64,000 nt of DNA from Tyto alba. Lineage: Eukaryota > Chordata > Aves > Strigiformes > Tytonidae. The position numbers and the translations under genes were made by a program. Positions 1 to 10,914 of this stretch are shown piece after piece; positions within the stretch are counted from its first letter, which is position 1; every line of letters begins with the position of its first letter. The notes beneath the pieces are model-generated. The model made no database searches, was not told where the DNA came from, and saw only the letters and a program-made list of their open reading frames with translations. The stretch spans positions 8,895,501 to 8,959,500 of the forward strand of contig NW_024881313.1 of assembly GCF_018691265.1 (NCBI RefSeq), in the 5' to 3' direction.

Positions 1-2654
1 TGGCATTGCTGTGGAGCATGGCTTTCTTGCAAGATGGAGTGAAATGACTTAGGGTGTTTCCAATGCTGTGGAGTTAATGTTATTTCTGAGGATTGAACTG
101 ATGTTAGTGAGGTATTATGTTGGGGTTTTTATTTCTGATCCATAGCATGAAGTTAGAATAACAAAAGCACTAAGTATTTGCAAGGGTTTGGGTTTGGTAC
201 AATTGACTTCACTTTGATCCAATTGTTGAAATTTGTAACTACATTTTTAAAATGTATTTTTATTATGCTTTAGTTTGACCATGGATCAGAATAATAAAAC
301 CATGTTATACAATGTTCTTAGGAGCATGTCTGTGCTGAAAATCTGTTTAAGATCTATTCAGTATGCTGAAATCTTGTGAAAGTTAGGTGCTTTACTCAAT
401 AGCAACAGACAATTAACTCAGAAACTTTTGCGTTGCTTGGGATTACAACAACAGAATGCATCAGGCTTTGACTCAATATACTGTGTGACCAATGTGTGCA
501 GAATGTGAATATATAGGGTTTTCTCTGGGGACACTGAGCTCTGTGATGGAAATATTAATAATTTCTAAAGGCTGATGCAATTAATATTCCATTAAAATCA
601 ACGCGATTATGCATACAATATTTGTGTGATCAATATCTTCTTGTTTGATGGAATTCTTCTGAGGATGAAATTAAAAGCTTCGGGGCTCTATTGGAAGGGG
701 ATAAAGCAGGCAGTGAAGTTCTCCACAAATGTCAGGAAACTTTTAGATTGAAATCCATTCCCCTTTGCCATCTGCTATACTAATCTTGATTTGAAATGCC
801 TTAAACCGTCCCAGGTTGCAAAGTGTTATTTAAATATTAAGATGTTTTCATTAAAGGTTCCCCCCTCTGGATTTCACAGTACTCAATCAAAGAGAAATAC
901 CACAAAGAACTAAATATTTTGGAAGCTATTTCTCCTCTGGGAGAGAGACATTTACAGAAATTCCGGACATGAGAATGTCAAATGTTACTCACCCTCTCTG
1001 TGGCTTTTTTTTCCCTTTTTGAAGTATGTTTGCTTCCACTTGGTAGCTGAGGGTGTCACTGCTTGTTATTTGATATGTGGAACTGGGGCACACAAAAGGA
1101 TGGCTAATCCCATTTACTGGAATTTTACAGTTTTCATCAAGGCCACAGTTTCCATTTCAAGCTTTATAGTAAAAGCAAAACACCAACTGGCAAACTGACT
1201 TCTGTTATAGTTGTAGTAAATTAATATTGGTTTGCTATTACAGTAAAAGGGTCCTTTCTGAAGACTGCTTCTAGAATTGAAAAGAAATTTGCAAGTAAGT
1301 ATTTTATGAGGGGGAGTTTATCATAATTATATATACAGTACAGAAGGCTCCCTGTCCTTTGCTGAGCAATACCAGCCAGCATATTGTGTCCTTTTGCAAA
1401 CACACATGGTCTCTCTCTTTCTCTTGTGTCTCAATCTCCCTCTTTTTCTTTCTAATTTTGTGGTTTCAAGACCAGTGGTTTACATCTAGGCTGATATAAA
1501 CTTCTTGTTATAGCCATGTGACTCTCATAGTTATCAATAAAAAAATACATGCATTCCTTGTGTCTTGAATAATTTTGTTTAACATTCAGCAGATCTCGAG
1601 GAAAAAAAGAAAATCTCATAGTCACTGTTTTAAGCTGCCCTTTGCAAAAGCCTTTCCATCTTTCAATTTCTCTAATGTTTCTACTGCAGTGGCGTTTCTA
1701 GACTCTCAGTGAGGGCAGCTATTGCAAGTCTTCAAAGAATGGTCTCAGATTATTCTGACAAATCTGGTTACCACTTTTTTTAAAAAAGAAAATAAAATAC
1801 CAAGATAACCATCTGCTTGCATTCCAGCTCTAAGCCCCTTTCATTTAAATCACTGTGCTGGTCCTTCCTCACTAGTTTCACATCATTCCTGCTGCTTCTC
1901 CTTCCTTCCCTTTTTGTTTCTGTGAGTTCCAGTCAGTATATGATATGTTTCTTTCCATCTTACACTCTCCATAATACACCTATTATACCCAACCTTGTAA
2001 CCTTTGTAGTGGGTTGGTACAAGAGGGCACAGCCTTTAGAATAGTAACACAGATGTAGTGAGATTAGATTCATATAGAAATAAAATCAGGGTTAATTACT
2101 CTTTGGGTTTTTTTTTTTTGTAAATCCTACAGTACCTGGTCTTTCTGAAACCCCCAGATGCTAGAGTTTGTCACTTGAGGACCTCACCTTCTGGGTGAGG
2201 CTGGAGGACATAACTAAATCAATTCTAAGGGATAGAAATCACAAGTCTGGAAATTTCATGGGTTTTAGATCAAATCTGTGAACAACTGTGATTATATGAG
2301 ATCATTTTTAATTGCTCCATGGATTTTTCTCCTCATTTCTTGTGGAAACTGTGTCTGCATAGCAGTCTTCCCGACTCCTTTTTGTGATGTAAGTACAATT
2401 TATTTTCGGGACTGGTAAAGTCCTTTTTCAGATGACATCAGAAAAAAAGGAACTACCGGAAGACAAAGGATGGTGGAAACCTTTGGAAAGGAATGAATAT
2501 TTGGGCTAATCCTTATTAGGAAGATCTCTGTTGTGAATTCAGTAGACTCCTGAAGATTGAAGTGTTCTCCTGCTGGTAGCACTGGGATGATTTTCAGTTT
2601 CTTGAGACTGAATGCAAGTTTTGGCCATGTGCCAGTTCCACGTTGAGACCAGAC
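1..2654. other. AT-rich non-coding stretch
   Basis: I see no supportable gene here. The sequence is AT-rich and CpG-poor, with scattered A and T runs and a pyrimidine-rich stretch at about 1411-1460. A short perfect inverted repeat, CCTCACC-TTCTG-GGTGAGG, lies near 2180-2200. Frames of 60-75 codons on both strands look like chance openings: they lack paired splice signals and have low-complexity or hydrophobic composition. Confidence 0.6.
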
Positions 2655-2930
2655 AGGCCAATCATGCAGCCTGAACGGCTCTGGAGATCGGAAATCTGGG
2701 ATGTCCCCACGTCAGGTCCAGCCGGGCAGAGCCTATCGGCCCAGGTGGCAGATCAGGCCGGGCTTTGCTAAACTGTACTGCCAGCCTGCCCCGTCCCTCC
2801 GGGGCGAGGGCTTGGCAGGAGCAGCACTCGGCATGTTGTGCTCTGGGCTGAGTCAAGGCCAGGCAGCCTGGTGGGTTTGGGTACAGGGTTTAGTCTGCTA
2901 CGAGTGCAGCCGAACTCACCTGACTAATGC
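2655..2930. promoter_or_regulatory. CpG-rich patch, possible small CpG island or exon
   Basis: This segment of roughly 270 bases is much richer in G+C than its surroundings and holds about a dozen CpG dinucleotides, which are otherwise rare in the window. Overlapping frames of 64 and 79 codons on opposite strands (2662-2856 minus, 2701-2940 plus) follow from the high GC, and neither product is recognised. In birds such patches often mark promoters, exons or GC-rich repeats. The sequence alone does not say which. Confidence 0.35.
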
Positions 2931-3375
2931 TTTGTTTTGATAGTTGTAATGGCTCTTTGCCATATAATACAATTTCCTCTCCCACATGATCCTCTGTCCA
3001 AACTAAAGGTCAGACCCTCATCTGGTTTAAATCATTATGGCTGTGCTGATTTCATGCTTACGTATACTAACTAACGAGCTGGAAATTTATAGCTAGAGCT
3101 GTTATACAAGCGGATGAAGACTCATGGCACTGGGGCCATCAATGACAGTGTGAGTCAGGATGTTGAGACATTTTGGAGTTCTTACTTGTGACGTCCGTAG
3201 CTGAGAATTTGGAAAATCACCTTGTCATACTCTTTGTGGGGGCCTACAGCTCTGCTTTCAGTTAGATTTCAGATTTTTATAATAAACTGTCTCTACTCCT
3301 ACGCCATTCCTGCACAAGATATTCTTCAGTGTAGTGTTGTTAACGAATCGAACATTGCCCCATCCCAGACCTTAC
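2931..3375. other. non-coding stretch
   Basis: AT-rich sequence with nothing recognisable. It ends at the possible splice donor of the candidate exon that follows. Confidence 0.5.
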
Positions 3376-3598
3376 TTGTAAAACTCATATTTGCTTAAAT
3401 GGCAACCAACTTCAAAGCCCTTCTTGTTTGTAAGTCTAGTGGGACACAACAGAGCTGCTCTTATGACTGTATTGTGAGCAGCCTCAGAAACTATCGCTGA
3501 TGCTGGCATAGCTCCTTTCTGAGTTAAACACAGAGGGGGCAGCGGATGAAACTGGGAGCTGTGCCACAACAGTGGATTGTCAGCAGCTGAACTGCTGT
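3376..3598 (-). CDS. candidate internal coding exon, unrecognised product
   Basis: A 223-base segment on the minus strand is bounded by good splice signals. The acceptor has a long pyrimidine tract ending in TTTCCATTTCTAG just upstream of base 3598, and the donor is CAA|GTAAGG just after base 3376. One frame stays open throughout, about 73 whole codons, with one base borrowed from the preceding exon and two passed on. The translated stretch has mixed, non-repetitive composition (for example SSAADNPLLWHSSQF near the start and TNKKGFEVGCHLSKY near the end). I do not recognise a domain or family. Chance cannot be excluded in AT-rich DNA, and no neighbouring exon confirms it. It may be an exon of a large minus-strand gene crossing the window, a decayed exon, or noise. 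Confidence 0.28.
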
Positions 3599-6500
3599 CT
3601 AGAAATGGAAAAAGTATTTTCACATCTTCTGTTATCTTCCTATAATGGATTTTGAGGTTTTTTTCCCCGTTTCGCCTGCCTAACCAAGCTAGAAGTCTAT
3701 GTACTTTGACTACTATTCTCCCTTAAAGACTTTTAGTATTAACACGACCGTCCCTCTCAACATACAGCAATATTGTTATAGAGGATTTGAAATAGGATAA
3801 ATTTTTAGCCAGCAAAAATAATTTCTTTTAGTTTTACTTATTTTTATCTCTGTGAGATGTTAAGATGAATGTGATATTGCTGCTGCCCTACACTTGAGTA
3901 CTCTTTTAGGGGTGGAAAAATAAAAAAAGAACAGATTAAAGATTTAACAATAGATTAATTTTCATTAAAGAGAACTGAAGCTATAGGATGGCTATAGTAA
4001 CAATGCACAGGTATTTTAACATCAGACATCTACCAGAAATGAGTGCTGCAAAACTGATCTGTGTTGATTTACGCGTGTCCCACACACTGTTCCTCTATGG
4101 AGCAGCTTTCCCTCTCCTCCTAGATTTTCCAGAAGGTGTCACTGTAAGGCAGTGATGGTCAAGAAGTCTGTAGATTTAAAAATAAACGAGTGAAAAGGAC
4201 TTAATGGCTCTTATTTTCTTGCAATGATTCTTTAACTCCTAATCAGTCAATTTCAATAGTTTAAAACATTAGAATAGGAACAAGAAAGGGGAACATCAAG
4301 GTTCATAATTTGAATTTACAGACTGTCTGAGAACATGTCATCCCAAAGAAAATTCAGTTGATCAGGCCATTAACTTAATAGCTGAGAGTGTGAAATTACC
4401 AAAATGACTGAGCAGTTTTAAAGCCTACTCTCTTAATGCTGATATTCTGTGAGTGCATACAGGGGTATAGCCAAGAAGCACATGTGCACACCAATGGATG
4501 CAGCTTCATAATGATAAGTTGCAAACAAAAATATTTATTTTTCCAGGTATTCAGTGAGATGTGGTTTGTTTGCAGACTTCACCTTCCACTGGGCTGTGGG
4601 TCTCAGCATAATGTGCCAGAGGCCCATACGAAATGAGTGGCTGACACAGGTTTGGGAAATGTTGCTGATGTGGATAAGGACTGAAATGTAGTGCTGCAAG
4701 GGTGGATGAGCATGAGGGCTCCAGCCATTTGAAGGGGATGTACCTATTAATATGAAATGCAAAGGCTCACACCTAGGAACAGTAAGCCAGAAGTGTATTG
4801 GTAGGGAACAAGTTATGTGAAGAAAGCTCAAGTTATGGTGGTTACTAATGGGCTGCTAATATAATATGTCATTGAAAAACGTAAGTATCGCCTAGAATCA
4901 AAGAGAAGAGTTGTTTCTAGTGAAGCCAGAAGGGCTTTAGCACCTCTGACCTGAGGCTGACTGGGCACTCATCTGGAAGGCTGCACCCTGCTCTGGTCTT
5001 GGGAGGTGGTGAGTGTGGTCTGGAAGTGGAAAAGCACTAGTATGCTCAGGGGACCCAACTGTAGCATGCCAGAAACACGATCTAGGCTGCAGGAAAGTGG
5101 CAGCACAGAACTAATAGGGGTGAAGTGGCCCTCTGAGCTGGAAAGTAGAGAGATGGAGTTCAGGGACAGAACCCTCTCTATTTACTCTAAAACTGACCAT
5201 AGACTATATCACATCCTTAATTATAATGCAAGACTGGAGTTAACAGTTCAGGAGGACCTGTGTCCTTCCTGTGTCTCTATGAGATAATCATATGCAAATT
5301 CTCGATCATTCATTCCTTTCCCATCTGCACTCAGCATGGGGTGGGTGCTGCCCCAGAAGTGATGCTACGTGACCTATCATCTTTCTCATAATAAGTATAA
5401 ACCACCACATAGTGTTCTTGGGGAGGAGGGAGAGGAGAGCAGCCTTTCCCCTCCATGCCCTGTGCAGACGTTGATGCAGTGCTGGTTCATCAGTGAGGAG
5501 ATAAGGCCTCCAGGCTTCTGCCAGTTTCCTTCACCTGATGCTTATTTTGAAATGGATCCATAGGATAGGACACTCACTCTGCTCTGGTTACGGCAGACTT
5601 CGTGGAAGAGCTCTGTCTTGTGAAAAACCACTGTGGCAGGAGCAGTTTTGGGGCATGGGTGGATGAGTGAACTCCCGAGGCTCCTTTGAGTACAGTGGGA
5701 AGGGGATCCCCACAAAAAGTGCAGTGACCACAACATTCCTGGTTTTGCTTTGTACAGACTTTGTTTGTGGGCCCTTTGGAGTGAGGAGGTGACCTGAAAG
5801 AAGGGCATAAAACCATAATGCTCCTGTGATTTCTGCTTCCCCAGGACAGCCATCATTGCGGAGAGAGGAAGGGAGATCAGGAGGAAGCAGGGAGGGAGGC
5901 AAGGCAAGCATCTGAGTTATGTCCCTGAAGGACCCCACCAGGGCAGACTTTCAAGTATTCATTTTTACAGCACATTCTTTAGCAACAAATTTTCTTTTTA
6001 ACCGATGTGTTGACAAATCAATCCTGATCTGAATTTGTACATTGCTTTGATTCTTCAGGCAAGTCTTGGATATGTAGCCAGATTCTTAATATAGAAGCAA
6101 CTGGAAGTAGGTCATTTCCGCCCTTCAAATACCATTAAAAAGCTCCACTCTGCTATGGAAGAAAGGAAAAAGTTTTCCTTGTCTTTTCATCTTCCTAGGT
6201 TTTTGCTGTGCAAAGCGCACTATGAAAATAAATTGGCATCAAATAAAAGTTGTTATTTCCTTTTTCCTTCGATTTTACTCTTCATCAGGACAGTTTTAAT
6301 GAAATCCATCTATTTAGTTTGTGGGACGCTAGTAACGTACCTTCTCATTATACCATAAATAATGGCGAAGTAAGAATCTTACGACTATTACTTTTAAATC
6401 AAAGTTATGGGTTTTCTAATGGATTCCATAATACAGATTTCAAAGTTTACAGTAGTTTAACCATAGACAAACATTGTATCCTTCCCTCCTTTGTAATTCA

Positions 6501-7459
6501 GCTGCTCTTTATTTTCTTCTGCAGCTTCATATGGTTTAAACATCTGGGCCTTCGGAGCTGTTCCATGCCTGCTCCCCTTATTAGAGGGTTTGGTGCTGGA
6601 GCCTCTGACCGAACGCCAGAGTCCTTCCCTTTGTGTTCCTCAGTGACGTACACAAGAACTTTGAGGTGGTGTAAGAACACAGGGATTCGTGGCTAATAAA
6701 TACTTCATCTAAATGGGTGAGTGTTTGAGCTGGGCTGTTAGCTTAATTCTAACCATAAGGAGCAATAACCACAGCATACTTTGGGTGGGAGAAGACATCA
6801 ATCACTGTCAGTTTTCAGCAGAGAAAAACGAGTGGAGAGGGAAGAAGCTGGGGTAGAGTTTAGCTTTTGGAAACTGGGATGTAAGCTTTTCATCCAGGCT
6901 AATTCTTTTCTGGGTTGTTGGTGTTCCTAACATTTTATTTCAGTGGTAACAGTACTCATGTTACTAGGTAAAATAACATGATTAATATGTGTATTCTGAC
7001 CAAAGCTGGCTACAGATACGTTAATTCAGTTGTGTTAGATCTTAGGAAGACCCTCACCTGTATTGGTCCCTGGGTGTGTAGAGAGGTTTTCCACAGTAAC
7101 TCTCATGACAGATCAGAATTGACATGCCTCTGTCATGCTCTGAAGTTTATTTCAAATTATTCAGCTTAGGTAGAAGTCTTGTGACTCCTGTCAAATTAGC
7201 ATGCTGCCATATCAAGTGTTCCATAATTTCAGAAGCTTCTTTCTCATGGTCATTTTAAGCTTCATTTACATCACCATTAACAGGCAAAGAGAAGATTTGC
7301 TTTTAAAGTTATCATAGTAGATTTATCAGCGGGGAGTGATTCCTTGACAGAGTTCTTTCTGATGTGGAAATGAGTCACTCCCTTTAGTGAGTTTTGCATT
7401 CACTGCTTTACATGCTGAGGCTGAGCTCCTGGCCCTGCAGATGTCGGGAGAAGTTTTAC
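3599..7459. other. non-coding stretch
   Basis: AT-rich sequence without recognisable genes or repeats. Minus-strand frames of 116-121 codons near 5540-5940 overlap one another and a plus-strand frame. They lie in a locally GC-rich, purine/pyrimidine-skewed segment and have no convincing splice context, so I treat them as chance. Confidence 0.5.
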
Positions 7460-7607
7460 CCTTGACTCCAGAATTTTAAGACATCACCTTCAGTCATCAA
7501 TGCAGTCTGTTTCCCTACAACCCTTATTTCCCTGACAATCTCCTCAATGTTTCTATGATTATTAAAAAACTCATTGATACTGTCCCTTCCTATTTGGTTT
7601 CCGGACA
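7460..7607 (-). CDS. weak candidate coding exon, unrecognised product
   Basis: On the minus strand a pyrimidine-containing acceptor (TTTCCCTGTGTGCACACAG) precedes 148 bases with one open frame, ending at GG|GTAAAA, a usable donor. The roughly 49-residue product is charged and protein-like (SINEFFNNHRNIEEIVREI in the middle), with no recognised motif. The frame also continues upstream of the acceptor to 7749, and a plus-strand frame overlaps it at 7555-7842, which weakens the case. Phase is one base in and two out, like the candidate at 3376-3598. A decayed repeat-derived sequence is an equally good explanation. Confidence 0.15.
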
Positions 7608-8340
7608 CTGTGTGCACACAGGGAAATCTCATTTTCATCAGCAGCACCACTGCTGTCACTGGCTGGGGGAGAGGGGCAGCTGTGACACCGCATCGCTGTC
7701 TGTGCCCATTACCAGCAGAGGAAGGAGATCTCCTATATGTCTTATTCATTTAGAAGAGAGGTTTTTTCAATTGCAAAGCTTCAGTCTCTTAAATATATTC
7801 ATCATAGATGATTTTTCTCAAAGACATATTCTGCCACTTTGAAGCAGCTGAGTTTTTGAAAATAAAATACATTTTCATCTTTATTCTGGAAAACTGTTGC
7901 CATTCAGATCAGTTGCTACTTCTCTTAAATCTCTCCCACTGCCCAATTTGTTTGAGAGCCAGCTGAGTCATACAACAATATACAAATGAAAATAAAATGA
8001 GAAGGGCGTTTGCTTTATATTTTCCTCTAAATATTATTACTCTATCCATGTCAGCTTCAGATTTACACCAGATTAAATTCTGAATAGTAGTAAAGCTGAC
8101 ACAATCCATCAGGATCTTCTAATTAAACTCTTTCAATCTGTTGTAATTTTTCCCCCTTTTCTTATAACTTTTCAAGTTTTAGTGGCCTGATCAGGTTGGA
8201 AATGTTCTGCCTGTACCATTTGTAAAAGCACAGATGACATTCCTATACTGAAATGGTCATAAGCAGTTTTGCCATTCACTTCAGTGGAACTAAGGATTTT
8301 TTTCTACATTAACCAAAAAACTGTAATACCTTTTGGTAGT
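7608..8340. other. non-coding stretch with an ancient-repeat motif
   Basis: AT-rich sequence. At 8267-8290 it carries one of three dispersed copies of a motif that pairs TTTTGCC with ACTTCAGTGGAA. The other copies are near 15413 and 27577. Nothing else is recognised. Confidence 0.4.
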
Positions 8341-8400
8341 GCTTTTTATTTACCCTCCCCCCTCCCCTCCCCCCCCCCCCCCCCCAAAAAAAAAGGGAAA
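8341..8400 (+). repeat. C-run / A-run simple repeat
   Basis: A pyrimidine tract culminates in 17 consecutive C (8369-8385) followed directly by 9 A (8386-8394). The minus strand therefore carries a long G run with strong potential for G-quadruplex formation. Such tracts are slippage-prone and a common site of assembly error. Confidence 0.9.
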
Positions 8401-8559
8401 AAATGCACTTATATATTTTAAAGACAATGAAAACAAATAATTTCATAATGTATTTTTTTTTCCCCAGGAAAAGCATTTTCTAAACGGAACTTTTTAATTG
8501 AAAAAGTCTGTGTTGTTTCCCCCCCCACTTTAATTTCAGTCTGTTAAAAATGTGATTGA

Positions 8560-8880
8560 GTGAATGGTTTCTTATACTTTGATGATCTTTTTTTTTTTTC
8601 CCTCTTTTCCGCTAACATTTCTTTCAATCTCCCTTCTATTTTCAGTTTGTTTGTTCTTCTTCTTGGTTTCCATTTTTATTTGCTTATGTATATCTGCTTG
8701 TATGCATATTTTTTTTTCTTTTGCTCTTCTTTCTTATCTCTCCATCACTGGAGGTCTCCTATCCCTTCCCTCCCTTATCATCTCTCCTGTCCTTAATCAC
8801 GCTGCTGTTCTATTACTGAGGAGGTGGCTGGAACTGCAAAATGTACATATTTTACTTCTCTTACTCCTTTTACTCTAAAA
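8560..8880 (+). repeat. pyrimidine-biased stretch
   Basis: For some 300 bases the plus strand is strongly enriched in C and T, with several T runs and CTT/TCC stretches. The plus-strand frames of 78 and 104 codons here are rich in F, L, S and I only because of this bias and are not genes. Confidence 0.6.
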
Positions 8881-9859
8881 TATACATCATTTTACTCCTC
8901 TTTTTTGAAAAACTGAGATTCTTAGTACCACAATCTAGCATACAGCTGCTAAGGAAGGAAGGTAAATCACCAGGCAGCTAGGGACTGACAATAATACCTA
9001 TAAAATGGAAATGGACAGTGTAAAGCACAACTTCTGAGCTGATGTTAATAATGTAGGTATTGGAGGAAGAGAAGACCTTCAATCACTGCACTTGGCCTCA
9101 ATAATGGAGAGACTCAGCATAAGATGGAGCTCCAGTGGGCAGCTGGCGGGTGGAAATCCAGCAGAAGCCTGAGAGAGTATTGAATGATTTTCTGGGTCTT
9201 TCTCAACACAGATGTGCATGCAGAACCGGTAACTGTCTTTGATAACTGCAAAGCTTTAGATAAATGCATGGCAGGCAAGATTTGCAATAGCAGCTAAGCT
9301 GCAATTTTGGTATACATGTAGAGGATGGAGAGCTAGAAATCTGATGCAGCCCCTGGGAGCGTAACTGATGCAACAGCTCCCAGTGAAGACAGGCAAACAG
9401 GCATTGTCGGTCGCTTGAGATGATGTCTGGGTGTGTACCAGAAGCTCGTCTGGTTTGACTAAACTCCTGTCAGTAGCTTGCCTTCTCCTTAATGATGTTT
9501 GGGATCAAGAAATTAAGACTTCCCCTTGCCTTAGTTCTTTGAAAGTTTTGTTTCTAGACATGTGATTTCTAGAGTTCCTAATACATAGTAATCATCTTAA
9601 CATGCTGGTGTCCGTGTGTTTGAGAGAAGAGGTTTGAGCAGTCTTTTGAAAAATAGCCAGAAGGCAGGGGAGTTTTTCAGAAAGTGGCAGATTTTTGTCC
9701 TAAGAAATTTTCAACTCTAAAGGATTTTAACATCATTGTACACATAAAATGGATAATCTGCACTTTGAAGAGTGCTCTAGTGATGTTCTCTAAAGCATCT
9801 TGATACAGGCTGCTGTCTTCTATCAGTGGTATTTTACTTTATTGCGGGGGAGTCCCAAG
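8881..9859. other. non-coding stretch
   Basis: No gene or recognisable repeat was seen. The segment leads into the LTR without an evident target-site duplication. Confidence 0.5.
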
Positions 9860-9975
9860 TGAGTGGTGGAGTTTTTTGGTGGCAGGGGAGGGGGCTATTG
9901 GGGCGGCCCCCTGTGAGAAGCTTCTCGAAGCTCCCCCAGCTCCAAGTCAGCTCCACTTCTGTTTGGGAAATTGAG

Positions 9976-10009
9976 CCAATCAGCTGCGCCTCTGCAATAA
10001 TGTATTTAA
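9976..10009 (+). promoter_or_regulatory. LTR core promoter (CCAAT and TATA-like boxes)
   Basis: CCAAT at 9976-9980 lies about 25 bases upstream of a TATA-like TATTTAAG. This spacing and order are typical of a retroviral U3 promoter. Whether the promoter is active is unknown. Confidence 0.5.
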
Positions 10010-10099
10010 GAAGGGATGTGGTGACTGGCAGTGGGACTTGTGAGGAGGAGTTGCTGCAGCTGCATGAACACCAAGGTCAGTGGAGGAATGGAGGAAGAA

Positions 10100-10510
10100 A
10101 GGAGGGGGGAGGTGTGCCGGAGCAGAGACCCCCCTGTATCCTGTGGTGAGATGGCAGGGCGGCCCCCCTGCCACCCATGGAGATCTACGGTGGAGCAGTC
10201 ACTGATTTATGGCCTGTGGCTCCTGCTCACCTGATCAAGGTTCTGTGCCCAAAGAAGGCCGGGGTCTCATGCGAAAAGGTAGCCCCGTTGCTGTAATTCA
10301 GCACTGGGAGGATTGCAGCATGTGGGGGTGTCCCACGCCGGAGCAGCTTGGGAAGGGCTGCAGCTGTGGGAGGGAATCCAGTCGGAGGAAGTTAGTGACC
10401 CATGACGGAGCAGTGTGGGGAACGCTGTGGCCCATGGGAGGAATTCAAGTCGGAGAAAGTTTGTGGAGGACTGTCTCCTGTGAGAGGGGGACCACGATGG
10501 AGCAGGAGGA
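10100..10510 (+). repeat. diverged GGAGCAG-centred tandem repeats within the LTR
   Basis: The motif (C/T)GGAGCAG recurs about five times (near 10109, 10188, 10333, 10405 and 10494), usually close to CCATGG or CCCATG words and a CACG/GACGG context. The units are diverged and unevenly spaced. They appear to be an ancestral tandem array within the R region of this LTR family. Confidence 0.55.
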
Positions 10511-10720
10511 ACAAGTTCCAGACACTCCCCTCACCGACGATGAAGGAAGCAGCAGCACTGACTGCACCCCCCATTCCCTGCCCCTGCGCCACTGGGGGAG
10601 GAGGTAGAGATATCGGGAGCAGAGCTGAGCCCGGGAAGAAGGGAGGGGTGGGGGAAGGTGTTCTCAAGATGTGGCAGTGCTTCTCACTGTCCTACTCTGT
10701 TATGTGTTGTTAGTGTCTGT

Positions 10721-10726
10721 AATAAA
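10721..10726 (+). terminator. LTR polyadenylation signal AATAAA
   Basis: AATAAA is followed within about 20 bases by a T-rich element, the usual arrangement of an LTR poly(A) signal at the end of R. Confidence 0.55.
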
Positions 10727-10914
10727 TGTATGTTCTTTTTTTCTTCCCCTAACGAGTCTGCCTTTTGCTCATGACCATAAAGGGGAATTTTCTCCCCATC
10801 CCAGTCCTATCTCGGACCTCAAGCCTGGGTCTCTGTCCCTTCTCATTGCCGGAGGGGAAGGGAGAGAGAGCTGCTGCATTGTGGTTGGCTGCCAACCAGG
10901 CCCAAACCACGACA

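Larger units (their letters stand above)
9860..10914 (+). mobile_element. solo LTR of an avian endogenous retrovirus (ERVL-like)
   Basis: This GC-rich block of about 1.05 kb stands out sharply from its flanks. It begins near TGAGTGGTGGAG and ends in CACGACA, consistent with TG...CA termini. In order it holds a CCAAT box (9976-9980), a TATA-like TATTTAAG (about 10002-10009), a long GC-rich region with diverged repeats of a GGAGCAG-containing unit, a polyadenylation signal AATAAA (10721-10726) and a T-rich downstream stretch. That is the U3-R-U5 arrangement of a retroviral LTR. The overall plan matches ERVL-type LTRs familiar from bird genomes; this is from knowledge of the family, not a search. 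No primer-binding site, gag, pol or env lies on either side, so it is a solo LTR left by recombination. Frames of up to 132 codons inside it are by-products of its high GC. The exact 5' edge is uncertain by about 20 bases. Confidence 0.75.

Noticed and set aside
5542..5938. Overlapping minus-strand frames of 116-121 codons
   Set aside because: Two frames are open at once, composition is low-complexity (P, L, S) and no splice sites fit.
10209..10713. Frames of 91-132 codons on both strands
   Set aside because: They lie inside the solo LTR and arise from its high GC content. They overlap each other and match no retroviral gene.
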